A stretch of 6,469 nt of DNA from Candidatus Bathyarchaeota archaeon (lineage in GTDB: Archaea > Thermoproteota > Bathyarchaeia > RBG-16-48-13 > GCA-020355125): assembly GCA_030671165.1 (NCBI GenBank), contig DAOVAG010000045.1, positions 1 through 6,469 of the forward strand. Direction: 5' to 3'. Positions 5,093 to 6,469 of this stretch are shown piece after piece (the stretch's first letter is position 1; each line of letters begins with the position of its first letter). The notes under the pieces are model-generated. The model worked only from the letters and a program-made list of their open reading frames with translations. It was not told where the DNA came from and did not search any database. The position numbers and the translations under genes are program-made.

Positions 5093-6469
5093 TCAGCGTA
5101 GAAGGTCTTGAGGTCTAGGTGGTGATGGGCTCATTCCTTTTCTCTTCCTAATTTCTTGAACAACAGACATTTGTAAACTGTTGGGGACAATATCCCATCT
5201 GGAAAACGCGGTTCCCCAAAAGGCTCTACCATGAGTAGAACCCCTGAGAACTTCGGATAGATCGAGAGATTCAGAAGTTGGAAATTCTCCGATAATGTGA
5301 GTCATATGTCCCCTCTGTTCAACGGAAAGAACTCGACCTCTCTTTTGTGAGATAATACTTGTGATTATACCAACTTGTTCAAGTGGTGTTCTAACATCAA
5401 GTTTGAGTAAAGGTTCTAAGAGGACGGGTTGTGCTGAGAGCATAGCTGCAAATATGCCGGATCTCGTAGCGGGAATTATTTGACCTGGACCGACGTGAAC
5501 AGAGTCTTCATGAACCGAAGCGTCTTCAAGTTTAATCTTGACTCCTCGAACGGGCTCCCCGGATAATGGCCCAGCCTCCATGGCATCCATGAAGCCTATA
5601 GTTATCGATCCTTTTATTTGATCCAGTCTCTGGACACCTCGAGTTGCATTTATGAAGATGTTTCCCCTACTATCAACTTCCCAAACGCCTCTTGCCTCAT
5701 CTGTTGGCCAACCATGATCGCGAAGAATTTTTGAAACGTTGCGTTTATCCATTACGAGGTTAATTTTACCACTTCTAATTAAATCAACTATTTCAAGTTC
5801 CATTGGTTCAACGGATAACATCAGGCGGTTAAGTCTATTTGGGGACTTGCTCTCGAAGGGGCCCCTTGAACGTTTTATACTCTCCCTGTGAATGACTATT
5901 GGATTAGATGTGGTAGTGTTAAGGTTAGTTTTATCTATCCACGTCTTAGCAATTTCCAAATGTAATTGTCCCATACCTGATATTAAATATTCACCAGTCT
6001 CCTCATTGATCTTTGTCACTAAGTTAGGATCTTCTATTGAGAGGTTACGCAAAACATTTACTAATTTAGGAAGATCACGGCTATACTTCGGTTCAATAGC
6101 CATCGTTATCACGGGTTCTGTAACGTATTTTACAGCTTCAAATGGTACAATGCCCTTGGAAGAGGATATAGTTTCGCCGGCTCTGGCTTTTGGAACACCT
6201 AAAAGAGCAGGGATGTTTCCTGCAGGGAGAGAGCCAACTATTTCTCTATGGGAACCCATGTATATGCAAACTTGTTGAACTCGAGAATCAGCTCTGGCGT
6301 TTACAAGATAAACCGTTTCGCCCTCACTAACCGTGCCTGAGAACAACCTTCCTGTAGCAACCACACCTGCTTGCTTATCAACGTTAATGTTGATCACACT
6401 CATGACAACAGGTCCATTTTCATCGCATGCAATCATTGCTTTCCCAATTTCGCTGTTAAGATCACCATG
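5093..6469 (-). CDS. fusA: Archaeal elongation factor 2 (EF-2), C-terminal part; 5' end beyond window; atypical diphthamide loop
   Basis: EF-2 is the ribosomal translocation GTPase. The frame is open to the right edge and 458 residues are visible (from HGDLNSEIGKAM), so the ATG at 6436 is an internal Met. About 270 N-terminal residues, including the GTPase domain, are missing relative to a usual length near 730. Visible parts are domain II ('DKQAGVVATGRLFSG', residues 31-45), domain III ('DPNLVTKINEETGEYLISGMGQLHLEI', 147-173), domain IV (about 205-350) and domain V with 'GRVLSVEQRG' (378-387), 'STHGRAFWG' (411-419) and the C-terminal RKRKG. The domain IV loop reads DSVHVGPGQ (322-330): His325 matches the diphthamide histidine, but the next residue is Val326 (codon GTC, 5492-5494) where Arg is nearly universal. 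Gln168 replaces the usual Glu of GMGELHLE, and Leu213 replaces the His of SPNKHNR. The frame is intact and the folding residues are kept, so it looks like a working gene, either a divergent main EF-2 or an EF-2 paralog. Confidence 0.95.
   Translation of the reverse strand, partial: HGDLNSEIGKAMIACDENGPVVMSVININVDKQAGVVATGRLFSGTVSEGETVYLVNARADSRVQQVCIYMGSHREIVGSLPAGNIPALLGVPKARAGETISSSKGIVPFEAVKYVTEPVITMAIEPKYSRDLPKLVNVLRNLSIEDPNLVTKINEETGEYLISGMGQLHLEIAKTWIDKTNLNTTTSNPIVIHRESIKRSRGPFESKSPNRLNRLMLSVEPMELEIVDLIRSGKINLVMDKRNVSKILRDHGWPTDEARGVWEVDSRGNIFINATRGVQRLDQIKGSITIGFMDAMEAGPLSGEPVRGVKIKLEDASVHEDSVHVGPGQIIPATRSGIFAAMLSAQPVLLEPLLKLDVRTPLEQVGIITSIISQKRGRVLSVEQRGHMTHIIGEFPTSESLDLSEVLRGSTHGRAFWGTAFSRWDIVPNSLQMSVVQEIRKRKGMSPSPPRPQDLLR

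Noticed and set aside
5892..6278. 128-codon plus-strand frame opposite EF-2
   Set aside because: Antisense to conserved EF-2 domains II-III; no ribosome binding site and no recognisable motif.
5093..6436. EF-2 frame starting at the ATG at 6436
   Set aside because: The frame continues upstream to the window edge with EF-2-like residues (HGDLNSEIGKA), so this ATG is internal and the gene is cut by the window, not N-terminally truncated in nature.

Overview
The window reads as chromosomal DNA from an archaeon with an AT-rich genome. The evidence is an archaeal/eukaryotic-type elongation factor 2, an archaeal-type hexameric glutamate dehydrogenase, an aminotransferase that closely follows the Pyrococcus alanine aminotransferase as I remember it, probable archaeal TATA boxes, a probably leaderless gene, and oligo-T tracts after two genes. 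It is not obviously Thermococcales: the EF-2 is divergent at motifs that are almost invariant elsewhere. An Asgard- or Korarchaeota-like lineage is a reasonable guess, but sequence reading alone cannot settle it. There is no sign of phage, insertion sequences, CRISPR or tRNA/rRNA genes.

Layout: positions 1-3533 carry three genes on the minus strand, read from right to left. They are gdhA (glutamate dehydrogenase, 3533 to 2280), then nfnS (2106 to 1267) and nfnL (1259 to beyond the left edge). The nfn pair is tightly spaced (7 nt) and is clearly an operon. It is separated from gdhA by 173 bp that hold T-rich termination signals and a candidate nfn promoter. A short divergent promoter region (3534-3634) separates gdhA from a plus-strand alanine aminotransferase gene (3635-4825). 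After a 267-bp convergent spacer with two small inverted repeats and an oligo-T tract comes the C-terminal 458 residues of an EF-2 gene on the minus strand (5093 to beyond the right edge).

The four metabolic genes form a coherent nitrogen/redox module. NfnSL is the electron-bifurcating NADH-dependent ferredoxin:NADP+ oxidoreductase, which links ferredoxin, NADH and NADPH pools. Glutamate dehydrogenase interconverts 2-oxoglutarate + NH4+ and glutamate, using NAD(P)H. Alanine aminotransferase moves the amino group between glutamate and pyruvate. Together they can dispose of fermentation electrons as alanine, or run in reverse during amino-acid catabolism. EF-2 appears unrelated in function.

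The most notable point is in EF-2. The loop at the tip of domain IV keeps the histidine that becomes diphthamide, but the Arg that normally follows it is Val (DSVHVGPGQ). Two other usually invariant motifs are also changed (GMGELHLE to GMGQLHLE; SPNKHNR to SPNRLNR). This fits an EF-2 paralog or an EF-2 from a lineage that has lost or relaxed diphthamide modification.
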